Origin: Paguma larvata
Lineage: Eukaryota > Chordata > Mammalia > Carnivora > Viverridae
Direction of reading: 5' to 3'
Assembly (NCBI GenBank): GCA_030068075.1
Contig: CM057843.1
Location: 40,245,832 to 40,309,831, forward strand
DNA: 64,000 nt
Below the pieces are notes generated by a model. The model was not told where the DNA came from. It saw only the letters and a program-made list of their open reading frames with translations, and made no database searches. Position 1 is the stretch's first letter; the number at the start of each line of letters is the position of its first letter. Made by a program: the position numbers and the translations under genes. Below are positions 42,895 through 53,280 of the stretch, piece after piece.

Positions 42895-43112
42895 GGGGGC
42901 GCCTGGGTGGCTCAGTCGGTTAAGTGTCCGACTTCAGCTCAGGTCACGATCTCGCGGTCTGTGGGTTCGAGCCTCGCGTCCGGCTCTGTGCTGACAACTC
43001 AGAGCCTGGGGCCTGCTTCAGATTCTGTGTCTCCCTCTCTCTCTGCCCCTCCCTGGCTGGTGCTCTGTCTCCCTTTGTCTCTCAAAAATGAATAAATGTT
43101 AGAAAATATTTT
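42895..43112 (+). mobile_element. CAN-SINE, near consensus
   Basis: The intact A-box region GGTGGCTCAGTCGGTTAAG and B-box GGGTTCGAGCC make this one of the youngest-looking copies in the window. Confidence 0.93.
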
Positions 43113-43130
43113 TTAAAAAGGGAGGAGAGT

Positions 43131-43287
43131 TTGGGGGTGCTGACTGTTGATCTTGGCTCAGGTCATGATCTCACGGTTCAAGAGTTCCAGCCCCACCCCC
43201 TGTCAGGCTCTGCACTGACAGCACAGATTCTCTCTTTCTCTCTCTCTCTCTATCAAAATAAATGTATAAACTTAAAAAAAAATTTAA
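43131..43287 (+). mobile_element. CAN-SINE, 5'-truncated
   Basis: It begins within the head (CTTGGCTCAGGTCATGATCT) and keeps the (CT)n tract and A-rich tail. Confidence 0.85.
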
Positions 43288-44669
43288 GCAGAGGAGGGGT
43301 GAGGATTTGGACACAGACAGACACACAGAGAGAGGAGACAGAGAGATTGGAGTAACCTGTCCAAAAACCAAGGAACACTAAAGACTGCCAGCACACCACC
43401 AGAAGCTAAGGGGAGGCAAGGAAGGCTTTGCTTGCAGGTTTTGGAGGGTGCACGGCCCTGCCCTCGCCTTGATTCCAGACTTCTAGCCTCCAGAACTGTG
43501 AGACATACATTTCTGTTGTTCCAAACCACCCAGTTCGTGGTACTTTGTTCCGGCGGCTCTAGAACACTAAGCCGCCAGTGAATGTCTGCCGGATGAACAA
43601 ACAGTGCTGTCGGTGCTTCCGGTGAGACCTGCCATCTCTTCGCCAGCCTGTGTGTCCAAGCCGGCAGTGGAGAAGGTGCCTGTCCCATTCTGTGTGTGGA
43701 CGGGGAGCAGAAGTGGGCAGAATAAGGCAGGATTTGAACCTGGGCCGTCCAATGCCGGGGTTTGTGCTCTTAATTTCCACTCTAGAAAAGCCTAGATGGC
43801 TCTAGGGAACCCGCCCTGCCCTAGCCTCCAAGTGGCCTCTTTCCCCGCTCTCCCCCTCCACTCTGGGTGAGCAAGAAGAAATAGGGCAGAGGAGAGCCAA
43901 AAGGCACTGAAAAGGGAAGCAAGGATAGCATTTGATTCTGAAACTCCCGGCAAACATACACGGCACCTGTTCACAGATGGACGCCAATGGCAGGAGACCC
44001 GGGTCAACCCCCGGTCCAGAGACACCCCCCCCCACCCCCGCCCAGATGGGGCAGAAGTCGTCATCACTTACATGCTGCTGGTGGCTTTTGGCTTTGCTGC
44101 TGTGGCAAGATTTCAAAATCTGATTGCTGGAGCGACCCAGCATGTGGTTCTGGTCTTACCTCATAAGCCCTGGCACATCCATGGAGGCCAGGACTCTCGG
44201 GAGAGATTGATAGGAAATACCTCCTTCCTCTTTAAACCGAGCTCTGCCCACCCCCAGGCCTTCCGCACACCCCGATTCCCTGTCTAGCATCTGCATCCTG
44301 GAGGTCATGCCATCTTAGAGTCCTCCTAGCGGTGTGGGCGAGTGAGAGGCACCCTTCTCACGCGTGGGACTCGTGGCCACAGAGAGCTGGGCGGAGAGAA
44401 CTTAGATGTGGCTCTTAGCCCTGACTGCACAGGAGAGTCCCCTGGAGAACTGAAAACTCTGATACCCGGAGGGGATTCCCTGGAAGAATTACATCAGAAT
44501 TTCCGGGGGGGGGGGGCACCCAGCCATGGGAACTTTAAAATTTTTTCCCAGGTAATTCCGATGGCAGTCAAGTTGCGAAGCGATAATATTTTGGACAAAG
44601 GAGCACTGCAAGGGGAGGGAAACTGGACTCCAGCTGGATGGAAAGCAGCAGGGAAGCGATCATCTCAAA

Positions 44670-44875
44670 AGACTTCTAAAAAAGAATAGTGGTTGCCAGG
44701 GGCTGGGGGTGCGGGGGATGGGGAGTTATTGTTTAATGGACACAGAGTCTCGGTTTGGGCAGATGAAAAGAAAAAAGTTCTGGAAATGGATGGTGGTGAG
44801 AGCTGTACAATAGTGTGATGTGAATGTACTTGATGCCACTGGACCGTACCCTTAAAAAGAACAAGGGAGATGGAG
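44670..44875 (+). mobile_element. L1M 3' UTR fragment
   Basis: TAGTGGTTGCCAGGGGCTGG through GAATGTACTTGATGCCACTG and CGTACCCTTAAAAAG is the common old L1 3' end. Confidence 0.8.
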
Positions 44876-44935
44876 TCACAGATTTAGAAAGATATTTAAT
44901 CCACACTAAAGATAGGGCATTGAATGAGGTGATGT

Positions 44936-45124
44936 TGGGGCATCTGGGTGGCTCAGTCGGTTAAGTGTCCATCTTTGGCTCAGGTCATAATTTCGTGGTC
45001 CATGGGTTCGAGCCCTGCATCAGGCTTTGTGCTGATAGGTCAGAGCCTGGAGCCTGCTTCAGATTCTGTGTCTCCCTCTCTGTGCCTCTCCCCCACTCAT
45101 GTTCTGTCTCTCTCTCTCAAAAAT
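44936..45124 (+). mobile_element. CAN-SINE, first of a tandem pair
   Basis: GGGGCATCTGGGTGGCTCAG head and CTCTCAAAAATAAAC tail. The next copy begins nine bases later. Confidence 0.93.
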
Positions 45125-45132
45125 AAACTCTA

Positions 45133-45355
45133 GGGGCGCCTGGGTGGCTCAGTTGGTTAAGCAGCCGACTTCAGCTCAGGTCATGATCTCACCGTCTGTG
45201 AGTTCGAGCCCCGCGTCAGGCTCTGTGCTGATGGCTCAGAGCCTGGAGCCTGCTTTGGATTCTGTGTCCCCCTCTCTCTCTGCCTTTCCCTTGCTCACAC
45301 TCTGTCTCTATGTCTCTCAAAACATAAAATAAAAAAAAAAAAACGCTAAAAAAAT
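45133..45355 (+). mobile_element. CAN-SINE, second of a tandem pair
   Basis: The near-consensus head GGGGCGCCTGGGTGGCTCAG is inserted in the tail of the previous copy. AATAAACTCTA before and AATGAACTCTA after suggest an imperfect target duplication. Confidence 0.93.
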
Positions 45356-45424
45356 TTTTAAAAAAGTAAATGAACTCTAAAAAAATGAATTAGGTAATGT
45401 CTAGAAACCTCCTGAAGATACCTA

Positions 45425-45496
45425 CACCTATGTCTATATCTGCATATCTATCTATATCTTTATAGGTAGGTAGATAATAGATAGAGATATAGATAG
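45425..45496. repeat. TATC/GATA-type microsatellite forming an imperfect palindrome
   Basis: TATCTATCTATATC is followed 15-25 bases later by GATAATAGATAGAGATATAG, so the tract can fold back on itself. Confidence 0.8.
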
Positions 45497-45710
45497 CCAT
45501 GGGGCGGGAGGTATGCTTTGGGGAGGAGATCTGGATAAGCTGCTTTTAAATGTACTCTAGAAAAAAATTAAAAAATCTAAGATAACCAGGAATCTTTAGT
45601 CAAAAAAAAAAAAAAAGGTAATGAGAGAGAAAAGAGCTATCAGATATTAAAGCATATTATGCAGCATAATAATTTTTAAATGTGATCACTTCATCAATAA
45701 ACGGATGGAG

Positions 45711-45933
45711 GGGTGCCTGGGTGGCTCAGTCGGTTAAGCAACCGCCTTGGGCTCAGGTCATGATCTCACCATTCATGAATTCGAGGCCCCAGGCCTGCGT
45801 CAGGCTCTGTGCTGACAGCTCAGGCTCAGAGCCTGGAGCCTGCTTAGGATTCTGTGTTTCCTTCTCTATCTCTGCCCCTCCCCCACTCATGCTCTGTCTC
45901 TCTCTCAAAAATAAATAAACATTAAAAAAAAAA
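45711..45933 (+). mobile_element. CAN-SINE with 12-base TSD
   Basis: AAACGGATGGAG is repeated at 45699-45710 and 45934-45945. Confidence 0.95.
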
Positions 45934-46012
45934 AAAACGGATGGAGAACTAGTAGAACAAAAAACTCACAAATGCGTATGTGAAAGTAGTTTACGATAAA
46001 GGTGAAAGTTCA

Positions 46013-46240
46013 GGGGCGCCTGGATGGCTCAGTCAGTTAAGCACCAGACTTGGGCTCAGGTCAGGTCATGATCTCAAGGCTTGTGAGTTACAGCCCCACA
46101 TGGGGCTCAGTACTGACAGAAGCAGAAGCTTAGAGCCCAGAGCCTGCTTCAGATTCTGTGTCTCCCTCGCTCTCTGCCCCTCCCTTACTTGTGCCATTTC
46201 TGTCTCGAAAATAAATAAACATTAAAAAATTAAAAAACAA
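46013..46240 (+). mobile_element. CAN-SINE
   Basis: GGGGCGCCTGGATGGCTCAG head, CT-rich middle and AAAATAAATAAACATT tail. Confidence 0.93.
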
Positions 46241-46548
46241 AAACAAAACCATGTGAAATTTCAAATGGTGGTGAAACAGGTGTTAGGGCCCCACTTGTGT
46301 AGCCATTTGAGGGGGGAGGGGGAAGGCCTCTAGCATCTGAGCCCAGGGGAGGGAGGAGGAAAGGCAGCTGAGGAGTGCTGTCCAGGGAAGTCACAAAGCT
46401 GGAGTTGTTCACGGAGGGGGGGGGGGGGTGTCCTGGGAATGGGAGGAGTCCAGGGAGGGGTGATGCCTGTGGCTACAAATACAGCTGATGGGAATTAAAA
46501 GGGAGGCCAGATGGACCAGGGGCCCAGAGGGAAAAGATCCTCTTTTTC

Positions 46549-46796
46549 TTTTAATTTTTTTTAACATTTTAATTTATTATTGAGAGACAGAGAGAGACAG
46601 AGCATGAGCAGGGGAGGGGCAGAGAGACAGGGAGACACAGAATCTGAAAGATGCTCCAGGCTCTGAGCCATCAGCACAGAGCCCAACGCGGGGCTCGAAC
46701 TCACAAACTGTGAGATCGTGACCTGAGCTGAAGTCGGACGCTTAACCTACTGAGCCACCCAGCCACCTACTGAGCCACTTTGGCACCCAGAGCCCC
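46549..46796 (-). mobile_element. CAN-SINE with duplicated head and 16-base TSD
   Basis: AAAGATCCTCTTTTTC is repeated at 46533-46548 and 46797-46812. The head segment CTACTGAGCCAC occurs twice (near 46748 and 46767), an internal tandem duplication. Confidence 0.94.
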
Positions 46797-46812
46797 AAAG
46801 ATCCTCTTTTTC

Positions 46813-48370
46813 AAAGGGCCACGAGGGTAAAAACCGAGGCTAGGGCTGAGAGGCAAAGGGAGGGAGGTCTAGATAGAAGGGACGGTGAGGCCTCAGGACC
46901 CAATGGCGGGAGCCGGCCAGCCCAGCAGCCGCAGGGCTTGGTTCCGGGCATGTAGTGCGGGAGCCTGTAGTGCGGGAGCCCTGTGACCAGGTCTTCACAC
47001 TGTGGTGAGGGAGTCTGAATGGCTGACTGGGTGTGTGTGGGCCTGAGGAGGGCCCCAGAGGGAGAGCTGGAAAGAGTAAGACCCAGGAGAATTATGGGCC
47101 CATGGAGACCCTTTCCCTTCCTTCTCTCTGGAATGACAGGCTGTGGTAGAGGCAGGCTCTGGAAGCCCACATGGCTCATAATGTCTCCCTCCCAACTTAG
47201 CCTCCCTGGGAACTTCCTCTGGGAACCGCTAGGGTAAGGACAAACCAGGGGAGCCATCCTGATTGTCAGAAGGCAGGAAGCAGCAGGTGCTCTGAGGGCT
47301 GATCTGGGCATCTTATCTTGGATAGGGTCCAGGGAGGATCGCTGGGGCAGGTGGTCTCTGGAATGTCCATGCTCGCAGGCAGCCGGGACACAGCGACCAA
47401 CTGGGAAGCAGCTGCTCACCCTGTCCCAATGCCAGGCCGGGCCTGTGCAGCCCCTGCCTTCCCTGGGTCCACAAAGGCCTTTCTCTTTGGGGGCAGGGGT
47501 GGACATTCAGCCGTGGAGACATGAGTGAGCTGAGCTCCAGGTGAAGGCAATAATAACATCTCTTTATCTGGGGAAACCATGTTTCCCACTCCCAGCTGCC
47601 TGAGGGGCTCAAGGTCCAGGCAGCGCCTCTCAGTCTCCACAAAAGCCGTCATCCTAGGGAGGCCAGTGGAGAAGGCAAAGAGGAAACCCTCTCCACAAGA
47701 TGAGGGAAGGGGGTCCTGAAGGGAACTCCCAAGAACCACCTTGGAATGTAACTCTTCACTTCTCCATTATGCAATACCCCGCGAGTGGTAACATTTATGC
47801 TCCCATCCCACCTCCCACACCACCAGCACTTTGCTAAACCCTTAACTTACTTTACCTCTTCGAAGACAGAAGAGAGCACAGCAGTCAACAGCTCAAACAC
47901 ACAGATGGAACTGGCCGCTAGCTTCTCAACCTCTCTGAGCCAAAGTTGCATCGTCTCATGCCTCTGACCCCAAGCCCCACAGTATTAATCACACTGTCCC
48001 CCACGGCCACCTTCCCTGCCTGGACCCGGCAGGCAGGAGCCAAGAGGATCAAGGAGATGTTCTATTTTTCAGGCCGGGCAGCATAGTCCCTGGCACCAGC
48101 ACCCCTGGCCAAGGATGAGCCCCGGAGGGCTCGGGATCCTGGGCTGGCCTGAAGTCTCCCGTGTCCTTGAGCAAAGGAGAGGAGACCCCTGAGTCGGAAG
48201 CAGAATGGGATGGATCACAGGTCTCTAGTCTCCTGTCACAGTCCTCCCTCTACAACAGGCCCTCAGATAATCTCAGGTCATTTTCGATGCAGGCCCCAGG
48301 AGATCAGTCTTTCCCTCTTGGCTTATCACCAGAATATCCAGAGTCAGTCAGTCCATGGAGACAGGAGGCA
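46813..48370. other. Intergenic, GC-moderate, no gene seen
   Basis: The open frames at 46811-47506 and 47416-47739 have no recognisable domain or splice context. No repeats were identified with confidence. Confidence 0.45.
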
Positions 48371-48575
48371 GATTGGTGGTTGCCTGGGCTAGAGAAGGAT
48401 GGGAGTGGGGAGGAACTGCTTGATGGGGAGGGGGGTTTCCTTTTGGGGTAATGATATTGGAACCAGACAGAGGTGGCACTTGCACACATTGTGAATGTAC
48501 TAAATGTCACTGAGTCATTCACTTTAAAATGATTAATTTTATGTGACGTGAATTTCGCCTCGATTAGAAATAAGG
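48370..48575 (+). mobile_element. L1M 3' UTR fragment
   Basis: GGTGGTTGCCTGGGCTAGAG, GTGAATGTACTAAATGTCAC and TTTTATGTGACGTGAATTTC follow the old L1 3' end. Confidence 0.75.
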
Positions 48576-48608
48576 GTACTTGTAGCTAAGAGATTAAAGG
48601 AGAAAGCG

Positions 48609-48790
48609 GGGGGGGGGGTGCCTGGGTGGCTCAGTCAGTTAAGCAGCCAAGTGTGGGACTTCAGCTCGGGTCATGATCTCATGGCTACTGGGTTCTCTGA
48701 CATTAGTGGGGAAGCCTGCTTCAGATCCTCTGTCCCCCTCCTGCTCTGCCCCTCACCCGCTCGTTCTCTCTCTCTCCTGTGGAGGCAGAG
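48609..48790 (+). mobile_element. CAN-SINE, truncated
   Basis: GGGGTGCCTGGGTGGCTCAG head after a G run. The central part is shortened and the A-rich tail is missing. Confidence 0.88.
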
Positions 48791-48799
48791 GCAGGTGGG

Positions 48800-50290
48800 A
48801 AGGTGAAGGAGGGCTGAGTTATGGGGTGGGGGGTGTGGTACATTCTGATGTGGCAGAAACAGAGCAGCTTGAGGTAGGGGGAAAGTGAGGGGGACAGTGG
48901 TCTGGAGGATGCAGCCAGCTGAGGCAGCAGAGTTTGAGCTTTGGCACTTGGGGAGCCAGCTGCCTATAGGGGAAGGGGGGGGGACCAAGGAGGGAGTTGG
49001 ACCAGCGCGAGTAGCCTCTGAGCTGTTTGCTTCCTCTCAGAGTTGAGACTGGAAGCTCCTGGGGGAGGGGTAAGGACCTCATCTTTTTAGCTGATTTTCA
49101 TTTTCAGAGCAGAGCGTCGTCACAGGTAGATGCTTCTTTTAAAAAGCCTGGCACCAATGGAATGACATCAAACATGTTAACAGCAGGAAGATTATCCACC
49201 GCCCACATCAGAGCAGTGAGGCTGGCACTGGGCTGAGTGTGTATGCCACTCAGAGGGGGGCTGCCCAGCTTCCGGGGGGGGGCCCAGAGGGCCTGCCTTT
49301 CACCCCTCGAATGCCCAGTGTCCAGAGAGGGCAGCGCCCACTGGGGTCTGGGGTGGGGGAAGGGACTGGGTGACACCATGAGCTTCTTTGTCAGACCCAG
49401 GAAGGAGAGTGGGGGCAGCTACAGGAAGTAGGGGGGTGAGGAGTTCCCTCCGGAATCTATCCCCCCACTTCCCTCCCCTGTGCTTGCACAGCTCCTGCAC
49501 ATGCTCAGTGTGCCCACGAATTGGGTTGGCTGGGGGAGGGCACTGACTGGCACCCCCACTTAAAGGGCCAGTGCCATGCTTGCTTGAGCCCAACAGGGAG
49601 AAGTAGGAACTGGCCACCCTCTGCCCTCATACTGATTTCTTCACCTCAAACCCCCTTCTTCACTTCCTGGCAGACTCCTCCTGTCCCCTCTGGACATAGG
49701 AGTTTCCGTCTGAGGTGAAGGCAGTCCTCGATGGGGAAGAAGGGAGGATCCCAGGTCAGGGCACGCAGGGGCGGTGGGAAGCTTCACTCCCGTGAAATAC
49801 CTGCCTTTGGGCCTCCCTCCCCTGACCCAGGTGGCCAAGAAAATCCTGGAAAGCAAATGGGCATGAGGGAAGTAAAGCACTAAATATTTGCTCTAGAAAG
49901 GCCTGGAGGGGAAAGGGGAGTGTGTCTAAGCTTAGCTTTGCCCAGCCAAGGGGGTATGTAGGTTGCAGGGGCGGGAGAGGGCTATAAAATTGGAGCTTCC
50001 GTCACTGTGCTGGGGTAAGGAGAAGCCCAGGTCTCAGGAAGGGGCAGCCAGAGAGGGAAGAGGCAAAAGGAACCCACACCTGGCCACCACCTGTAGCCGA
50101 GCAGCTCAACCCTGGGGCTCCGGGGCACTGAGGTCAGAGAACAAGATGGCGGGAGGAGGTGACAAGGACTCTTCTTCACTGACTCGCCTCAGTGAAGAGA
50201 CTTTCCCAGCTCACACTTTTCTCCTTTGTTTTCTTCTTGTCCCATCCAGTCCTCCACAACCTTGGGAAAATTAACCCACTTTGATGTGAC
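48800..50290. other. Intergenic, no gene seen
   Basis: It is mostly single-copy. The segment 49080-49240 contains ACATGTTAACAGCAGGAAG (an ETS-like GGAA core) and lacks repeats, which is weakly suggestive of regulatory DNA. Confidence 0.4.
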
Positions 50291-50293
50291 TCT

Positions 50294-50340
<47 letters not shown>

Positions 50341-50361
50341 TGTGTGTGTGTGTGTGTGTCT
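50294..50361. repeat. (TG)n microsatellite
   Basis: It is a long TG run with two TCTG interruptions, probably polymorphic. Confidence 0.96.
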
Positions 50362-50578
50362 GGGTCTCTGGATGGGGGAGGGCCAGCAGACAGCTTTCCT
50401 GTCTCGAGGCTCCTCAGCTTCTGGGCCAAGAAGGGCTGAACTCTTCACCTGTCCCCTCCCCTGTATGGAGCTCTTGCCTACCCAGGGACACACTGGCCCA
50501 AGTCGCCTCCTGGGCACAGCCCCAGCACCCTCTCCCTCACACCACACCCACAGCCCTCCCCCAACACTCCAGCAGCCC

Positions 50579-50605
50579 CCTCTGGAATCTTCTCACCCCT
50601 CCTAG

Positions 50606-50647
<42 letters not shown>

Positions 50648-50678
50648 TATGCCTCTGGAATCTTCTCACCCCTCCTAG

Positions 50679-50728
<50 letters not shown>

Positions 50729-50732
50729 TATG
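50579..50732. repeat. Tandem duplication of a (CA)n-containing unit
   Basis: The segment CCTCTGGAATCTTCTCACCC followed by CTCCTAGTTA, a (CA)n run and CTATATG occurs twice in a row, with unit starts at 50579 and 50652. The CA runs are at about 50609-50645 and 50681-50726. Confidence 0.95.
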
Positions 50733-51692
50733 CCTCTGGGTAAACAACCTTAGTCCAGGCCCAACCCTCTCCCTCTGGGCTCCCTGCTGAGGAATGCGGC
50801 AGCTGTGAGGCTGCCTGAGTCTTGCCCAGGGGCCTCTGGATCCCAGGCTAGCACCCCACAGGGGAAGGCAGGCTAGGAATCCGGAAAGCCACACCCTCTT
50901 GGAGCCTCAGATTTCCCACCTGCAAAGTGGGGACAAGCGTTTCTCTAGCCCTTCCTGAGGTGTTCAAGATCAAAGAGAAGGGGGCTAAAATCTTTGGTGA
51001 GGGTTCCAGGGCAGAGCACTCCCCCCCACCCCACCTGCCGCCAGGGACAGGAGATCCTGCTCTTTCTTGAAACCCATCCCTCCCCAGAATCTGTTCTCGC
51101 CTTGCTTCCTTGTTGAAGGCGCTGGCGAGGCCTGGGTGTGGCAAGGCAGAAATGAAAGTCGTCCTGGCAACACATGGGGTTCGTCAACATTTCCATCCCA
51201 GCAGCTGAGAGGCCTGAGCCCTTCTCTTGCCCAACGTGGCCTGACAAGATGAGCCTTCCTGGAATGGAAGCAAGGTTGGGCTGGCCAGGTCTCCGCCCCT
51301 CCCGGGGCACGGTGGCAGAACCACACAGGCTCACTGGTGAGTTGACTAACTTCCCCCTCCACCACCGCAGCCTGACACTAGGCAGCCGACAAGGACGCCC
51401 GGAAGGGGCGATGGAAGTAAGACGGGTGTCTGGGGAAGGCTGGGTCTCGGTGATCGGGTGTGCAAGCCGGTTTCAGAGCCCAACACGGCCGGCACCTTGG
51501 TGGCATCTGCCTCATCCCAGGGGTCTCAGCTGTCTATTATGCACACAGGGGAGGGGCTCACCTCAGAGGGACCGCCTGTGTGGACCACACAGGTGATGAA
51601 GCAAAGAGAAGAAGGATGTGCAGCTGCGCAGTGAGCACCAGGAAAGCCAGGCCACCAGCTCTGCGAAGTGCCCCCTTCTGCCTCTTGGGCTC

Positions 51693-51713
51693 TTTTTTTT
51701 TTTTTTTTTTTTT
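51693..51713. repeat. Poly-T homopolymer (21)
   Basis: An isolated 21-base T run with no recognised SINE body next to it. Confidence 0.9.
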
Positions 51714-52254
51714 CCCATCAGGAGAAAACTTCCCTTGAGTGATTACTTCTAAGTGCCCTTCCCAGAGGTCTGGGGGCAAACGTGATGACTAACCTCCTGC
51801 CCACCACTGACTTCGAGATGTGGGGGGTAGCGGGCTGTCAAGGACAGGGAAAGACAAGCCATCCAGACCTCATCCAGCCCGGCCCCCCAAACTATGGGGA
51901 GGACAGGGAGAATACAGAGAGCCTGGGAACAAGCCTTCCAGAAGTCCCAGCCCTCTCTCTTCCAGGGGACACCCCAAGCTCCTCACAGCAATCTGGCATC
52001 TCAAGTCAAGTTCTGGCTGAATCCGGTGGTTCCTGAGCCCCCCTCCCACCCCTGCATCCTTCTCGATAAAACCTTCAGAGCAGTCTGATTTGTTCCTGGA
52101 CACACAGAGCGGCAACCAGGCATCCTGGAGGCCCTGGTGGTTCCCCAATACCAGGGTCTGCTGGCCTCCCAGGCTTGGGGCAAGGCGGGTCTAGGACCCC
52201 AGTCCCAAACCTCTCTGGGACAAATGTGCTTTGAAATCAATCCTAGCCACTCCC

Positions 52255-52485
52255 ATCTGATCTCACGAAAAGCATTTAATTCCTTTGAGAAAAATAAGAC
52301 ATCAAAGAACAAATTATGGAAATGACAAGGTGGAAGGCTGAACGGATTTTAGCTGTCCTCAGCGGACACAGGGGGTCTGGGAGTGGTTTCCATCTGCCAC
52401 CTGCCTCCCTGAGACCCAGCGGCCTGAGTGTGTATGAAACGGGACCTTCTCCTTGGATCGGCCTGGATGAGGGGCCCACCCCTGC
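52255..52485 (-). other. HEXIM2: HEXIM2 3' UTR
   Basis: The sequence between the TAG and the first poly(A) signal (ATTAAA) is only about 210 bases. Cleavage is expected around 52255. The exact site is not visible. Confidence 0.65.
52275..52280 (-). terminator. HEXIM2: HEXIM2 poly(A) signal ATTAAA
   Basis: ATTAAA on the minus strand (TTTAAT on plus) is about 205 bases after the HEXIM2 stop. It is the most frequent variant of AATAAA. Confidence 0.65.
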
Positions 52486-53280
52486 CTAGGTGCCCGGCTC
52501 CCCATCGGGGCAGCTGCCCTTCCGGTTCCACATCGCGTTCTCCTGCCGGAGCCTCTGGTTCTCTGTCCGGAGCCTCTCGACCTCGGCAGCCAGCTCCTCC
52601 ACCTGGCGGCAGGACTGCCGGCTGGTGCACCCCCGCAGCTGTTGCAGCCTCCTGGTCTCTTCCTCGGCCTGCGACAGCCGCCTCTCCAGATCCAGGTAGT
52701 CTCGAACCAGCTCCTGCTTGCTGCGGTCCTGCAGGCGCTCCGTGTGGTAGCGCTCATAGGCCTCGGAGAAATCCCTCTGCTGGAACTCGCCGTGAGCCTG
52801 GCCTCGCCCGTCGCCTTCCCCCGCCTCGCTCTCCCCGCTGGAGCCTGGCTGGGAGGCCCCATGGGGCACTTCCAGGTTGGGTTCCTCAGGGTCTCGGTCA
52901 TTCATCAGAAATTGGGTGGTGTTGTAGGGCGCCACGGGCTGGCCTTTGGCGAACATCTCCTCACGGACCCGGGAGGCCCTCTGGCTCTGCCTCTCATCTC
53001 GCTGTTGCTTCTCGGCCCAGCTCAGCTCCAGGTAGGGCCGCCAGTGCCTTTTGCGCTTCGAAGGCCTCCTGCGGTGCTTCTTCCGGCCCAGCACAGCCTC
53101 CACTGAGCTGCCCCCTGGGCTCTGGGTCCTGGAACCCCTACTGTTCGAGCCCAGGCCACTGCCGGTCCCAGTAGGGTCTTCCTCCTCCGAGTGGCTCTCT
53201 ATCCGGGGTGTCGGGGGCAGGGAACTACCAGGGTCATGAGGCTCAGGGGGTGTTTGGGGGCTCCCAGGAGCACCAGGGGT
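52486..53280 (-). CDS. HEXIM2: HEXIM2 main coding exon
   Basis: It follows a GTTTAG acceptor and encodes TPGAPGSPQTPPE, RKKHRRRPSKRKRHW, APYNTTQFLMNDRDPEEPN and RQVEELAAEVERLRTENQRL, ending with stop TAG at 52488-52486. The position of a human in-frame methionine (RMESHSE) reads ATA at 53202-53200. The frame is uninterrupted and retains all functional motifs. Confidence 0.95.
   Translation of the reverse strand, partial: TPGAPGSPQTPPEPHDPGSSLPPTPRIESHSEEEDPTGTGSGLGSNSRGSRTQSPGGSSVEAVLGRKKHRRRPSKRKRHWRPYLELSWAEKQQRDERQSQRASRVREEMFAKGQPVAPYNTTQFLMNDRDPEEPNLEVPHGASQPGSSGESEAGEGDGRGQAHGEFQQRDFSEAYERYHTERLQDRSKQELVRDYLDLERRLSQAEEETRRLQQLRGCTSRQSCRQVEELAAEVERLRTENQRLRQENAMWNRKGSCPDGEPGT

Larger units (their letters stand above)
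42715..43570. mobile_element. LTR-like remnant (MaLR type?) carrying two SINEs
   Basis: GAATTGAGTCTCCCCCCATA, GGAGGTAATTAGGGTGGG, CTTCTAGCCTCCAGAACTGT and CAAACCACCCAGTTCGTGG resemble the widespread MLT/MST-type LTR pattern. Two SINE insertions split it. The family call comes from memory and is uncertain. Confidence 0.5.

Noticed and set aside
42895..42990. tRNA-like sequence in SINE heads (A and B boxes)
   Set aside because: It is the tRNA-Lys-derived head of CAN-SINEs with a SINE tail. The clover-leaf is not preserved, so these are not tRNA genes.
46811..47506. 231-residue minus-strand open frame
   Set aside because: Low-complexity Pro/Leu/Ser composition, no known domain, and no conserved splice context recognised.
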